A stretch of 64,000 nt of DNA from Arenicola marina (taxonomy: Eukaryota; Annelida; Polychaeta; Arenicolidae). Below are positions 37,001 through 47,707 of this stretch, in pieces; position 1 is the stretch's first letter; each line of letters starts with the position of its first letter. The notes beneath the pieces were generated by a model, which saw nothing but the letters and a program-made list of their open reading frames with translations, did no database searches and was not told the DNA's origin. The translations under genes and the position numbers were made by a program. The DNA is taken from the NCBI GenBank assembly GCA_964019135.1, contig OZ025263.1, positions 19,693,123-19,757,122 of the forward strand, given 5' to 3'.

Positions 37001-40000
37001 GATAGAGTAGTGTACTCCAGACTTCTCTTCCTTCTTCGGCACATTCATTCATAAAAGGAGAGAAGATCATTAACTGTTATCGAAGAAGTCTTCTTTACTT
37101 TATGTTTGTTTGTTTATTTTCAGCGGCGTTCGGCCACAGGAATAAGTTACTGCGGGCCATCAACCAGATCCAGCTACACCCGCTGGTACAGCGCTCCTGT
37201 TCAGGTAAACCAGGCCAGCGGCCACGTGGGTAGTGCCTTCTAACATTAGGCGCCATGAGGTCTGAGACCACACGTCTCGTGGCTCAGGCTCAGTGTGCCT
37301 CGTCCATCTGTAGACGCTATTGTTAGGTGTACAGCTCTGTACGTTGTGAAGATACGTCCTAGCATTGTATCTATACAATTTGAAGGAAGTTTATCAGGAT
37401 TATGAAGTTGAAAAAATATTTAGTATAATTATATCTATGAAAAATGGGAAGATGTTGGTAGAATGTCAATATAATGTTAACACCAGTCATGTCCGGTTCA
37501 TCTAGGGGCAATGGAAGACTTTGGAAGACAGTCACTTTTCAATCAGCCGTCATTTTCTCACAAATGTTCCGTGCTGTTTTGGCAGAACGGGGCACATCGG
37601 CATACCGAATGTATCCGGGTGAAAGAAGTATCGAGCGGTATACCGATGCGTAATGTGCGTATTCGGTTCACCTTGGGGAGATACTCTGGTTACGAGAGAA
37701 ATGCGCCCGAATATTAGTTTGAGCAATGTTTCATGTTTTATGACCTAGTTGGCAAACAAAAAATACACGTACTGCGTTACTGCCTGCTTGCCTCGCAGCG
37801 ATTGCCTCGCAGCGATTGCCTGGCAGCGATTGCCTCGCAGGGATTGCCTCGCAGGGATTGTCTGGCAGCGATTGCCTCGCAGGGATTGTCTGGCAGCGAT
37901 TGCCTCGCAGGGATTGCCTCGCAGGGATTGTCTCGCAGCGATTGCCTCGCAGGAATTGCCTGGCAGCGATTGCCTCGCAGCGATTGCCTCGCAGGGATTG
38001 TCTGGCAGCGATTGCCTCGCAGGGATTGCCTCGCAGGGATTGCCTCGCAGCGATTGCCTCGCAGGGATTGCCTGGCAGGGATTGCCTGGCAGCGATTGCC
38101 TCGCAGGGATTGCCTCGCAGGGATTGCCTCGCAGCGATTGCCTCGCAGGGATTGCCTCGCAGGGATTGTCTGGCAGCGATTGCCTCGCAGGGATTGCCTC
38201 GCAGGGATTGCCTCGCAGCGATTGCCTCGCAGGGATTGCCTCGCAGGGATTGCCTTGCAGCGATTGCCTCGCAGCGATTGCCTCGCAGCCTATCCGTCTA
38301 TTACTGCCTTGCCTGTCTTTACAGATGACGGTGTCCCCCACGAGTACCTGTGTCCAATCACACAGGAGTTAATGCGAGATCCAGTCATCGTGTCTGGTGA
38401 GTTTATGTGCGTGCAGAAAATCTGTTTGTTGTGATTGGCAATTGATAAAATACCGCGTGAGATTGATGATTAAATCATGGCAGTCTACATGCAAGTTAAT
38501 CTGTGGTGGAGGAAAAGTGTAAAGATCGTCATATGAATGTTTGACAGCATGGTTTATCAGCATACTACAGACATTTTACATTTAATTCATACTTTACGAG
38601 ACTTTTAAAGATTGTGCCTGACACAACACGTCTGGTATATCTGTACATATATATGTATACAATATCGCTGCATGCATTCACCATCTGATCTTGTATAATA
38701 AGTATCGAATCTCATATAAAACATCACTTCATTCATTTACCATATAAAACATCCCTTCGTGTACTCACTATCTTATCGTATATAGAGCGTCTCTTCGTGT
38801 ACTCACTATCTTATCGTATATAGAGCGTCTCTTCGTGTACTCACTATCTTATCGTATAGAGCGTCTCTTCGTGTACTCACTATCTTATCGTATATAGAGC
38901 GTCTCTTCGTGTGTATTCACTATCTTATCGTACATAGAGCGTCTCTTCGTGTACTCACTATCTTATCGTATATAGAGCGTCTCTTCGTGTACTCACTATC
39001 TTATCGTACATAGAGCGTCTCTTCGTGTATTCACTATCTTATCGTATATAGAGCGTCTCTTCGTGTACTCACTATCTTATCGTATATAGAGCGTCTCTTC
39101 GTGTACTCACTATCTTATCGTACATAGAGCGTCTCTTCGTGTATTCACTATCTTATCGTACATAGAGCGTCTCTTCGTGTATTCACTATCTTATCGTACA
39201 TAGAGCGTCTCTTCGTGTACTCACTATCTTATCGTATATAGAGCGTCTCTTCGTGTACTCACTATCTTATCGTACATAGAGCGTCTCTTCGTGTATTCAC
39301 TATCTTATCGTACATAGAGCGTCTCTTCGTGTATTCACTATCTTATCGTATATAGAGCGTCTCTTCGTGTACTCACTATCTTATCGTACATAGAGCGTCT
39401 CTTCGTGTATTCACTATCTTATCGTACATAGAGCGTCTCTTCGTGTACTCACTATCTTATCGTATATAGAGCGTCTCTTCGTGTATTCACTATCTTATCG
39501 TACATAGAGCGTCTCTTCGTGTACTCACTATCTTATCGTATATAGAGCGTCTCTTCGTGTACTCACTATCTTATCGTACATAGAGCGTCTCTTCGTGTAT
39601 TCACTATCTTATCGTACATAGAGCGTCTCTTCGTGTACTCACTATCTTATCGTACATAAAGCGTCTCTTCGTGTATTCACTATCTTATCGTATATAGAGC
39701 GTCTCTTCGTGTACTCACTATCTTATCGTACATAGAGCGTCTCTTCGTGTATTCACTATCTTATCGTACATAGAGCGTCTCTTCGTGTATTCACTATCTT
39801 ATCGTACATAGAGCGTCTCTTCGTGTACTCACTATCTTATCGTATATAGAGCGTCTCTTCGTGTACTCACTATCTTATCGTATATAGAGCGTCTCTTCGT
39901 GTACTCACTATCTTATCGTATATAGAACGTCTCTTCGTGTATTCACTATCTTATCGTACATAGAGCGTCTCTTCGTGTACTCACTATCTTATCGTACATA

Positions 40001-40350
40001 GAGCGTCTCTTCGTGTACTCACTATCTTATCGTATATAGAGCGTCTCTTCGTGTACTCACTATCTTATCGTATATAGAGCGTCTCTTCGTGTACTCACTA
40101 TCTTATCGTACATAGAGCGTCTCTTCGTGTACTCACTATCTTGTCGTATATAGAGCGTCTCTTCGTGTACTAACTCTCTTACCTTCTGCGTGCAGACGGT
40201 TACTCCTACGAGCGGGCGGCCATCACCGCGTGGATGGCGAAGGGCAAGCAGCGCAGCCCCATGACCAACGCCGTGCTGTCCACCAGGGACCTGACCCCCA
40301 ACCGCAGTCTCAGGACGCTCATACAGAAACACATACAGCTACATTCCTGA
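25373..40350 (+). CDS. WDSUB1: WDSUB1-like WD40/SAM/U-box protein, 3' part (7 exons)
   Basis: Exons are 25373-25406, 26946-26986, 27397-27503, 35039-35242, 37124-37204, 38325-38396 and 40196-40350, all with GT-AG introns and consistent phases, giving about 230 residues to a TGA at 40348-40350. Order of parts: the end of one WD blade (DKTVRLWD), the last blade (YVTSCAFSQDGQ, then LATGSNDKLVKIW), a linker, a SAM domain (VPEWTVEDVCHWLNEVGMG to ESLERVLGIG), a short linker, and a U-box (EYLCPITQELMRDPVIVS, DGYSYERAAITAW, RSPMTN). WD40-SAM-U-box in this order is specific to WDSUB1 as I know it. The U-box is a RING-like fold without zinc that binds E2 enzymes, so an E3 ubiquitin ligase role is expected; the WD propeller would bind substrate. 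The human protein has about 476 residues, so roughly half is seen here. Six upstream WD blades are missing, perhaps beyond the 200-N gap or the window. Nearly every intron contains minisatellite. Confidence 0.93.
25445..25815. repeat. Degenerate repeat based on CATCTGTNACATCTG
   Basis: Short diverged units such as GTAACATCTG, GTCACATCTG and GTTACCTGTAACATCTGC fill the start of the intron after the 34-nt WDSUB1 exon. It looks like an old, decayed minisatellite. Confidence 0.75.
25968..26851. repeat. 18-bp minisatellite, about 49 copies
   Basis: The unit is GAGGGGCGACATCATAGT. It is very homogeneous; the main variant replaces GACATC with GCCATC. Being six codons long and without stops in several frames, it gives long false open frames on both strands. 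Confidence 0.98.
26946..26986 (+). CDS. WDSUB1: WDSUB1 exon: start of the last WD blade (41 nt)
   Basis: Encodes LRGEVLTVIQGHAR, the strand that opens a WD repeat with its Gly-His pair, matching the human segment before HTRYVTTCAF. The acceptor is ATTTTCAG and the donor is CTCG|GTGAGT. It enters in phase 0 and leaves with two bases. Confidence 0.88.
27397..27503 (+). CDS. WDSUB1: WDSUB1 exon: body of the last WD blade
   Basis: Encodes YVTSCAFSQDGQ, then LLATGSNDKLVKIWRL, then a short linker SNNVEPP. The acceptor CTCTCTCTGCCGCTAG has a good pyrimidine tract. The donor CCCCCAG|GTCAGT is also the core of the 50-bp minisatellite that fills the next intron, so the exon end is itself the first array unit. 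Confidence 0.93.
27497..32786. repeat. 50-bp minisatellite carrying the WDSUB1 splice donor, about 106 copies
   Basis: The unit reads CCCCCAGGTCAGTGTCCGCC, then CTCCCTCAGGGCTGCAACCA, then TAGGTCGCGG. The first part is the real exon end and donor (CCCCCAG|GTCAGTG at 27503). Each unit also carries an acceptor-like CCCTCCCTCAG. A block of about 1.5 kb is duplicated (offset 1498 bp, for example 30354 and 31852). Confidence 0.97.
32787..33246. repeat. CTGT/TCTATG simple repeat
   Basis: A pyrimidine-rich run of TTTCTGTCTATGTCTCTGTC variants follows the 50-bp array directly. The dispersed ATG gives short false frames. Confidence 0.95.
33619..33693. repeat. 75-bp imperfect palindrome
   Basis: The arms match as GTTAAAGAAC/GTTCTTTAAC, CTG/CAG, GTGCATTC/GAATGCAC and AAATAAAG/CTTTATTT around a centre near 33656. 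AATAAA is present on both strands at the centre. Confidence 0.8.
34293..34328. repeat. 36-bp palindrome
   Basis: AAAAACTG/CAGTTTTT and ATTATC/GATAAT pair exactly around a two-base centre with one three-base mismatch block. Confidence 0.8.
34735..34930 (+). repeat. tRNA-derived SINE (tail family A), fairly complete
   Basis: The A box is TGGTGTAGCGGCTAGCGC and the B box is GGTTCTGGGTTTAAATCC. A body and the tail TTGTGTGCACAAACGCGGCC, TGAAACACGC follow. It is the best-preserved family A copy and sits about 110 bases before the SAM exon. Confidence 0.8.
35039..35242 (+). CDS. WDSUB1: WDSUB1 exon: SAM domain
   Basis: Encodes an acidic linker (ADELLEVEEAISRQQ) and most of a SAM domain: WTVEDVCHWLNEVGMGQY, FRRHAIDGTELTTLT, QESLERVLGIG. 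The W-x-x-x-D-V-x-x-W-L start, the ID/NG-x-E-L-L turn and the L-G-I helix start are typical of SAM domains. It is preceded by ACCTCCAG and followed by ATAG|GTAGGT. The intron behind it opens directly into a GGGTACAGCCAC array. Confidence 0.93.
35243..36723. repeat. 16-20-bp minisatellite starting at the SAM-exon donor, about 80 copies
   Basis: The unit is CCTGGGTACAGCCACACAC with variable C runs. The intron starts GTAGGTACAGCCACCCC, so the donor itself aligns with the repeat. No unique intron sequence lies between exon and array. Confidence 0.96.
36724..37123. other. WDSUB1 intron, unique part
   Basis: AT-rich sequence without recognisable elements, ending in a strong pyrimidine tract before the exon at 37124. 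Confidence 0.6.
37124..37204 (+). CDS. WDSUB1: WDSUB1 exon: last SAM helix and linker
   Basis: Encodes AAFGHRNKLLRAINQIQ, the amphipathic last SAM helix (G-x-R-x-K-L-L-x-x-I), then a linker LHPLVQRSCS. The acceptor TTTATTTTCAG is strong and the donor is TCAG|GTAAAC. This exon has no minisatellite close to either splice site. Confidence 0.9.
37205..37787. other. WDSUB1 intron, unique part
   Basis: No repeat or exon is recognised. Confidence 0.6.
37788..38290. repeat. 15-bp minisatellite, about 33 copies
   Basis: The unit is GCCTCGCAGCGATTG with CGAT/GGAT and CTCG/CTGG variants. Five codons long, it stays open in all three plus frames. It ends about 35 bases before the U-box exon acceptor at 38325. 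Confidence 0.97.
38325..38396 (+). CDS. WDSUB1: WDSUB1 exon: first half of the U-box
   Basis: Encodes DDGVPHEYLCPITQELMRD, then PVIVS. The P-x-x-[FY]-x-C-P-I-T and M-x-D-P-V signatures are diagnostic of U-boxes. The donor TCTG|GTGAGT splits the codon before DGYSYE. The 15-bp array in the preceding intron ends about 35 bases before the acceptor. Confidence 0.93.
38740..40175. repeat. 38-bp minisatellite, about 37 copies, ending at a WDSUB1 acceptor
   Basis: The unit is CGTCTCTTCGTGTACTCACT followed by ATCTTATCGTATATAGAG. The last unit decays into TGTACTAACTCTCTTACC and then CTTCTGCGTGCAG. CTAAC in that last unit resembles a branch point (yUnAy), so the array probably grew out of the 3' splice region. 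Confidence 0.97.
40196..40350 (+). CDS. WDSUB1: WDSUB1 last coding exon: second half of the U-box, stop
   Basis: Encodes DGYSYERAAITAWMAKGKQ, RSPMTNAVLSTRDLTPN, RSLRTLIQKHIQLHS and a TGA at 40348-40350. D-G-x-[ST]-Y-E and S-P-M-T are the E2-facing U-box residues. The end lies in the same position relative to the U-box as in human WDSUB1, so the C-terminus looks complete. A 38-bp array in the intron ends about 20 bases before the acceptor CTGCGTGCAG. Confidence 0.93.
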
Positions 40351-41094
40351 CCCTATCTCACGGCGGCGGGCTAGAGAGGCAGGGCGAGGGAGTGTGTGTG
40401 GGGGGGGGAGGGGGGGGGGTAGAAGCGGTGGATGAAAGACAGCGACGCTGCAGTTAGTGCTGCGACAATAGAGATGGCAGGAGAGGATAGGACAGTTTGG
40501 CAAGATGGCGTTGTTATATGTGACGTTTGTTGAGTAGTTTGTTTAGCTCACGCGATGGATATGTTTCACAGATGGTGACGATGTTATCGGGTTGTGATGT
40601 CAATAGCTTAAAGCTAGGGCCGACACGGCTCTGCCAATCACACATATATATATAATATATATATATATACATATGTATGTATATCCGCCTCTTTTTATAC
40701 AGACAGAAAATGTCATTTAAATTAAGAAGATCTGTACATAAACCTGATGCACACGGTGTATTGTGATAAGTACAGTTATTGGGGGCTGCCCAGGCGAGGC
40801 AGCTCTTCCCCTTGAGTGGAATATCTGCTTCGATGGATTAAGTTGACATCGCTCGACCCTTGTGCCTCGCGATCGCTAACTAACCCCTGGACTGGCTGTT
40901 TGTGAAGCGGGCAGCCGAACAGGCGGACAAGGGGAGCGAAATGTGTGATAAGTGGTGTCATATTCTGTAGTTCAACATGCTTTATTTCACACTTTGAAAA
41001 AGTGTCACGTAATGAAGGAAAATGTGTCACGTAATGAAGGAAAATGTGTCACGTAATGAAGGAAGTTATATTTTTTGTCATATTGGGAGTTTGA
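40351..41094 (+). other. Probable WDSUB1 3' UTR and flank
   Basis: It follows the stop codon and includes a G run (40400-40420), an AT microsatellite (40640-40684) and a threefold 22-bp repeat GTGTCACGTAATGAAGGAAA at about 41002-41062. No canonical AATAAA is seen close by. Confidence 0.4.
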
Positions 41095-42016
41095 GTGGGC
41101 CGGGGGTGTGGGCCTGGGGTATGGGCCGGGGGTGTGGGCCGGGGGTGTGGGCCGGGGGTGTGGGCCGGGGGTGTGGGCCGGGGGTGTGGGCCTGGGGTGT
41201 GGGCCGGGGGTGTGGGCCGGGGGTGTGGGCCGGGGGTGTGGGCCGGGGGTGTGGGCCTGGGGTGTGGGCCGGGGGTGTGGGCCTGGGGTGTGGGCCGGGG
41301 TTGTGGGCCGGGGGTGTGGGCCGGGGGTGTGGGCCTGGGGTGTGGGCCTGGAGTGTGGGCCGGGGGTGTGGGCCTGCGGTGTGGGCCTGGGGTGTGGGCC
41401 TGGGGTGTGGGCCGGGGATGTGGGCCTGGGGTGTGGGCCTGGGGTGTGGGCCGGGGGGGGTGGGCCGGGGGGGGTGGGCCGGGGTGTGTGGGCCGGGGGG
41501 GGTGGGCCGGGGTGTGGGCCTGGGGTGTGGGCCGGGGGTGTGGCCGGGGTGTGGGCCTGGGGTGTGGGCCAGGGGTGTGGGCCGGGGGTGTGGGCCTGGG
41601 GTGTGGGCCCGGGGTGTGGGCCGGGGGTGTGGGCCGGGGGTGTGGGCCTGGGGTGTGGGCCTGGGTGTGGGCCGGGGTGTGGGCCTGGGGTGTGGGCCGG
41701 GGTGTGGGCCGGGGGTGTGGGCCTGGGTGTGGCTGGGGTGTGGGCGGGGGTGTGGGCCTGGGGTGTGGGCCTGGGGGGGGTGGGCCGGGGGTGTGGGCCT
41801 GGGGTGTGGGCCGGGGGTGTGGGCAGGGTGTGGGCCGGGGGTGTGGGCCTGGGGTGTGGGCCGGGGGTGTGGGTCGGGGGTGTGGGCCGGGGGTGTGGGC
41901 CTGGGGTGTGGGCCAGGGGTGTGGGCCGGGGGTGTGGGCCTGGGGTGTGGGCCGGGGGTGTGGGTCGGGGGTGTGGGCCGGGGGTGTGGGCCGGGGGTGT
42001 GGCCCGGGGGTGTAGG
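41095..42016. repeat. 13-bp G-rich minisatellite, about 70 copies
   Basis: The unit is GTGGGCCGGGGGT, with CCTGGGGT variants. The plus strand, which is the WDSUB1 sense strand, carries several G runs per unit, so G-quadruplex or R-loop formation is plausible. It lies about 0.75 kb past the WDSUB1 stop. Confidence 0.97.
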
Positions 42017-44707
42017 GGTAGAGTCTAGTTGTCGTGTCACCACCACCCTTCCACTGTTCAAGGACATGCAACTAGCATGGGGAGGTTACTATAATACGCC
42101 ACTAGTGATCGTGCGTCTTCCGTCAAACTTCAACCCAGCGTCCTGGCATTATACAACTGTTGGATGTGGTCTACATAGCTTTATGACTCTGATTGCTGTC
42201 GGCCTGTCGCAATCCTCCCATGTTAACACGCCGCGTTCTATATATAGCATTAAACCTGCCCGCGCAGCCCACCGCGCACCGCCGCCTTTACCACCAATCA
42301 CAGACGGCGTTACATTTTACCTTCAATGAGTGGTCCCGTTTTCTTTTAGCTGCTTCCTTGCCACGGCCTGGCGATTGTATCTGTAATCGTTTACATCTGT
42401 GATGTAATATACCTTATAACACGATGTGTAATGTAAGCGTTTTACGTTGATCAAGTGTATTATCGAAAATATAATATTTTGTATTGCTGACGTTATCTGT
42501 ATGTGTCTGCGGTATGGGTGGATTTAAAAATATGAAATATAATCCCACAACCCAGAGTATCCGTTGGATTTAGCAACGAAAAGAATCGTAGGATTGTATT
42601 AATGTATCCGTACATTGAGGAAGTTATGCAAGTAGCCATTTCAGTTTTGTCGATTTCGCCAGAAAAATAGTATTAACTGCTCAAATGCAATCCAAGAGAA
42701 TCACTAATAATTTCGCCACATTTCGGTGCCGAATCCCGTGGATACCTCATGGCGCAGTGGTGCCATCTGGTGGTGAAGGAATCACCCATGCACAACGAGT
42801 ACCATGGTCTGCCCGCCTCGCGTGGACGACTGACTGGCGCCGCCAGTAGCGGGCAGCATTCTAGTGTATGGAGTTCGGCGATGAAATGCAAAGTAGCCGA
42901 TGTTGGAGTCTGCTCCGTATTGGAACGTTTCCGTGTTTGAACAGTCTGTAAACCTGTATCCGGCACGTGAGTGGTTCAACCCGGCTACTACCTACTCGTA
43001 TGTAGCTAACAGGAGTCGACATTATGTACTTGTGTACTGTGAAGACAACAGTTTCTCTTATACAAACTACGCAAGGATAGGAGATTTACCACCTGCACGG
43101 TTTGGGCTTTCAACTTGCTGTCCGGTACCCAGGAACCACAAGGATACATGTTTCAGTTAGGATGCTTGGCAACCGGGCTTTTGTAATTTGGTCACAATTT
43201 ATGCAAATGGTGTTGTTTTTGAAGATTCGTTCTAGTCTTCAAACTTTGATCGGATCACATCTAAGGAAGCGTGTCGCTTTAATATACTTGAGTCTTGTGA
43301 CTTGTGGTATCGTTGTGGTCCGGTCTAGCTGTGGTTATGTGCAGAGTACCTGAATAGACGTCGGCTAAAATTAAATTAAGCTTTATGAGCAACATCTGTT
43401 GTGGTATAGGACATTTAGGTGAACGTACAAAAGGAGAGCTTATACCTCCAGAAACATGTTGTCAATGTGTCGGAATAAATCACAGGCATTATGTAGTAGC
43501 GGCTAGTGCATTGGAGGACTACATTCAGTGCAACAACAAATGTGTATTTCAGTGCACTGAAAGATGTACATTTTATAACACAACAATAGTTTCTTAATAT
43601 TACTGTTATCTGGGTGCTGAAATAAACGTAGGGAGAGGTTACGGAATACATATCTATTGTGATATTAAATTAAACTGTATGATGTGTTTTTCGTTTATAT
43701 ATATGTGTGTGTGTGCCTATAAATGTATCTGCAAGCTAACGGGGCGACATTGTTGCCCCTACTGATTGCCATGGTGACCCAGTCACATCACATCTGCTGG
43801 AATAATGCACTCTCAAGTCGTTGCTGGTTTGTCTTGTTTCTCGTCCTGTTTACTTGCGTTTACTAGAATTTCTGCAGAAATAATTTGTATCAAGTAGTAC
43901 TGATGAACAATGTGGCAATATTAATTCCTTGTTTGATCGCTGTCTTGTGTTTTGTTGTATTGCGCAGTATAATTTCTTTAAGTGTCAAGAGAGTAGCTTG
44001 TATATGACACTCATTCAAGACGTCGGAGGGGTTTTATGGTGTGTCCAGGGTTCGGTTGGTGGAGTCTTGCTATAAATACAACATAAATTGTGCCAAGTGT
44101 CCTGCAGTGGTACCTCTAAAACAGTTCCTTGTTTTCCCGGAGGATATTGGTTTTGCGCTGAAAATTAAACTGAAGTGATGTTGTGGTCCATCTTCGATGT
44201 TAAGACCCGAGATCGAGTATTGAAATACATGCATGGCGCGAGTAATATGTGAGCTAAACGGAAACACTGGTTCACGCTAATTTGTCAGGGCGACCATAAT
44301 ATATTGTATGGCTATATATATTTTTCTGACCCAACTTCTTCCAAAATGTTTTGCTAAGTTTCTATGCAGCTAACTGAAGGAAGTGCTGTGTTTGTTTGTT
44401 GTTATATATACGTTCTTACGTTATGCAGTGTGTTCCACTAAGCGTTGCGATACCAGAGTTATAACTATGGCAGGAGTCATTGGGAAATGTAGACCGACTG
44501 GCTTATATGTGACTGGGCAAGAACCCTGCAAAAGTTGTTCGCTGTAACCGTTGTGCGATAAGTTTTGTCAATAACAGTGTTTGTAGTGTTGTTGTCATTT
44601 TCACCTCAGAACCCTGCAGCCGTAATAAATTGCGTTGTTAGAATTGATGTACATTGCGTTGTGCTGAAGAGTTCTTGAGCCGTAATAATTTAGATAAGGA
44701 GTAGGCC
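42017..44707. other. Intergenic DNA without a recognised gene
   Basis: Both strands were read; short open frames show no family motif. A CTCF-like motif lies at 42760-42773. Confidence 0.5.
42760..42773 (-). promoter_or_regulatory. CTCF-like motif
   Basis: The minus strand reads CCACCAGATGGCAC and matches CCASYAGRKGGCRS at all 14 positions. It lies between the two convergent genes. Confidence 0.35.
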
Positions 44708-45668
44708 TAGTTCATGGACACTCAATACAGGCCTAGTTCATAGACACTCAATATAGGCCTAGTTCATGGACACTCAATACAGGCCTAGTTCATGGACACT
44801 CCATACAGGCCTAGTTCCTGGACACTCAATATAGGCCTAGTTCATGGACACTCAATATAGGCCTAGTTCATGGACACTCAACATAGGCCTTGTTCATGGA
44901 CACTCAATATAGGCCTAGTTCATGGACACTCAACATAGGCCTTGTTCATGGACACTCAATATAGGCCCAGTTCATGGACACTCAACATAGGCCTAGTTCA
45001 TGGACACTCAATATAGGCCTAGTTCCTGGACACTCAATATAGGCCTAGTTCCTGGACACTCAATACAGGCCTAGTTCATGGACACTCAATATAGGCCTAG
45101 TTCATGGACACTCAACATAGGCCTTGTTCATGGACACTCAATATAGGCCTAGTTCATGGACACTCAATATAGGCCTAGTTCATGGACACTCAATATAGGC
45201 CTAGTTCATGGACACTCAATATAGGCCTAGTTCATAGACACTCAATATAGGCCCAGTTCATGGACACTCAATATAGGCCTAGTTCATGGACACTCAATAT
45301 AGGCCTAGTTCCTGGACACTCAATATAGGCCTAGTTCCTGGACACTCAATATAGGCCTAGTTCCTGGACACTCCATACAGACCTAGTTCATGGACACTCA
45401 ATATAGGCCTAGTTCATGGACACTCAACATAGGCCTTGTTCATGGACACCCAATACAGGCCTAGTTCATGGACACCCAATACAGGCCTAGTTCATGGACA
45501 CCCAATACAGACCTAGTTAATGGACACTACAGGCCTAGTTCATGGACACCCAATACAGGCCTAGTTCATGGACACTCAATACAGGCCTAGTACATGGACA
45601 CCCAATACAGACCTAGTTCATGGACACTCAATACAGGCCTAGTTAATGGACACTCAATACAGGCCTAT
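44708..45668. repeat. 26-bp minisatellite, about 37 copies
   Basis: The unit is GGCCTAGTTCATGGACACTC plus AATATA or AATACA. It lies between the genes and is not close to any known splice site. Confidence 0.97.
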
Positions 45669-47577
45669 GTAGGGTACGACCATTATATGTTGACAAGAAT
45701 ACTGCTATGGCATACAACTGAGTTGCACAAACATATGATATTATCAAATGCAAGTATGTGTAACACTGCTGCTGTCCACTGTACAGTATTCTAACACGCA
45801 TGTAATATTCATGTTCCACATATGTCGTTGTTTTATAACGTAGGTACCCTAAGACGAACTAAGAAATACCCTCAGTTTGTTGGCCATGTTGGTTGTTGCG
45901 TGTCCAGTGGAAGAGCGGAAAGATGCTGCTCCGCTCAGGAGGGGTGGGGGGGGGGGTGTAGTGACCGGCGCCATGGATACTGGTCACGTGAATTTTACCC
46001 CAATGTATCCAATGACAACCAATAAACATCACATTCAACTGGTGTACTGTTTGTTGTTATGCCGACTTGGCATGTACACTCCTGTAGTTCTAGTTCCTTG
46101 CACTAAAAGTCACTTGGCGCCAGCGATATTTAGTTTTTACTTTTCTGCCATGATCCATAAGAACAGAGTGTCAAGGGAATCACCGTTCGCCATGCTGTTC
46201 ACGAAGTAAACAAATCAGTTACATATACAAGTATACAAAAAAATAACACATTCCTCGTTCTAAAAATGCTTTTGGTCTGTGGTATATTTATGGTCTTTGT
46301 CGGGAAAGGCGTTTTAGGCAGCGGTAAGTAGATTTGCGTAGCGGTAAGTAGATTTGCGTAGAAGTATGGTTTATATATACAGTCCATGTTCTGGTGTCTC
46401 ACATAAAATGGAAACCGATCTAGCATTTGCGTTCAATTCATGATATTTATTATCAAAATGATAGATAACATCAACAAAATGAGGACGACAATTATTTCGT
46501 CGATACACCTCTGCGACCGCGGAGACAACATTTCTGCCGCTACACCCCGCGCCACATTTCTATCGTCACAAATTAGCAGTGCCCACTTGGTGATCACAAT
46601 GCTAGTGGCAATCTGGGGAGCCTTCGTCATTCAAACACTCGAGGCATTCGCAATATATCCTAAGACTGGATACAAAGTTAACGCTTCTATAAACACTGCG
46701 TCTTCTCCTCGTGTCTCAAATTGATATAACACAATAAATTGTGAAATTTACGTTAAAACCATAACACAGACATTTGCCGGCAGAATGAAAATACGTTACA
46801 GTGTAACAGACTTAGGTCGTACAAAAGTGATTCAAATTATCTCCATTTAAAGTCCATTGAAAATACCGCAGATTTCAATTCCTATCGAATAATTATTTCA
46901 GTTAATCAATTGTTTCAGCTATAAGTGCGAGGTCTTGGCTTTTAGTAACATGAGAGCGAATAGATTATTATACCTTATTACAAAAACAGCAAGTATGGCA
47001 GTAGCTCCGTCAATGATGTAAAAAAGAAAACAATACCACACCTGTCAAAAACTGTGTCGATAAACAAAGATCTATCTGCATGAAACTGAACGGAATACTA
47101 ATCAAGTGTTGGTCATAGCAAAATTGTCCCATTTAATATGAAACAGGGAAATCAAGTCTTTGATGGCGAATTTAGGGACCTACGCACCGAGTATATTTGT
47201 CGGTTGATCTACCACATGGTGAACAGCGACACTCAGATAGAAAACAATGACGTGCTCGTGAGCAACGCCAGCACGGCTTCTCCCGATTGGTGAATGATTT
47301 AAACTCTGTATCAAATATTATAGCACACAAAGCTCAAAGACTACGGCACATGGCTCGGGCACAGGGTAACAAGTTGAGTCTGCATAATATGTACAACTGC
47401 AAAACAGGGCATCAAGTCTTTACAATTGAAGGTTGGCGACGATTGTATGAACACATTGTTTGTAAATAGCATGTACGTGTGTGTATATATACATATTGAC
47501 ATCGAGAAGGCTCCTCCTACGCACAGATACTTACTCTTTGAACATTATTATATAGCAACAGAAAAAGATGAGACTCT
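45669..47577. other. Intergenic DNA without a recognised gene
   Basis: It contains a G run at about 45943-45957 and two direct copies of GCGGTAAGTAGATTTGCGTA near 46321-46360. Short open frames at 46440-46724 and 47138-47293 match nothing I know. Confidence 0.45.
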
Positions 47578-47645
47578 TGGCACACATAGGGAATAGAACC
47601 AGTCAACACAGCACGCTAAGCAGTCAGGTTGTACACAGAAAGGAC
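47578..47645 (-). repeat. Possible tRNA-derived SINE head
   Basis: On the minus strand, CTGACTGCTTAGCGTGCTG resembles an A box and TGGTTCTATTCCC a B box, at tRNA-like spacing. Confidence 0.4.
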
Positions 47646-47707
47646 ATTGGTATGATGTCATTCACGACGCAATGATTGGAACCACGCTAATGGTATTAGT
47701 TACGTTA

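Noticed and set aside
41022-42329. Gly-rich and Pro-rich frames that resemble silk or collagen
   Set aside because: A 13-bp repeat read in all frames; there is no signal peptide or gene context.
46440-47469. Small open frames (94 and about 51-60 codons)
   Set aside because: No domain, no repeat of codon bias seen in the real exons, and no splice context.
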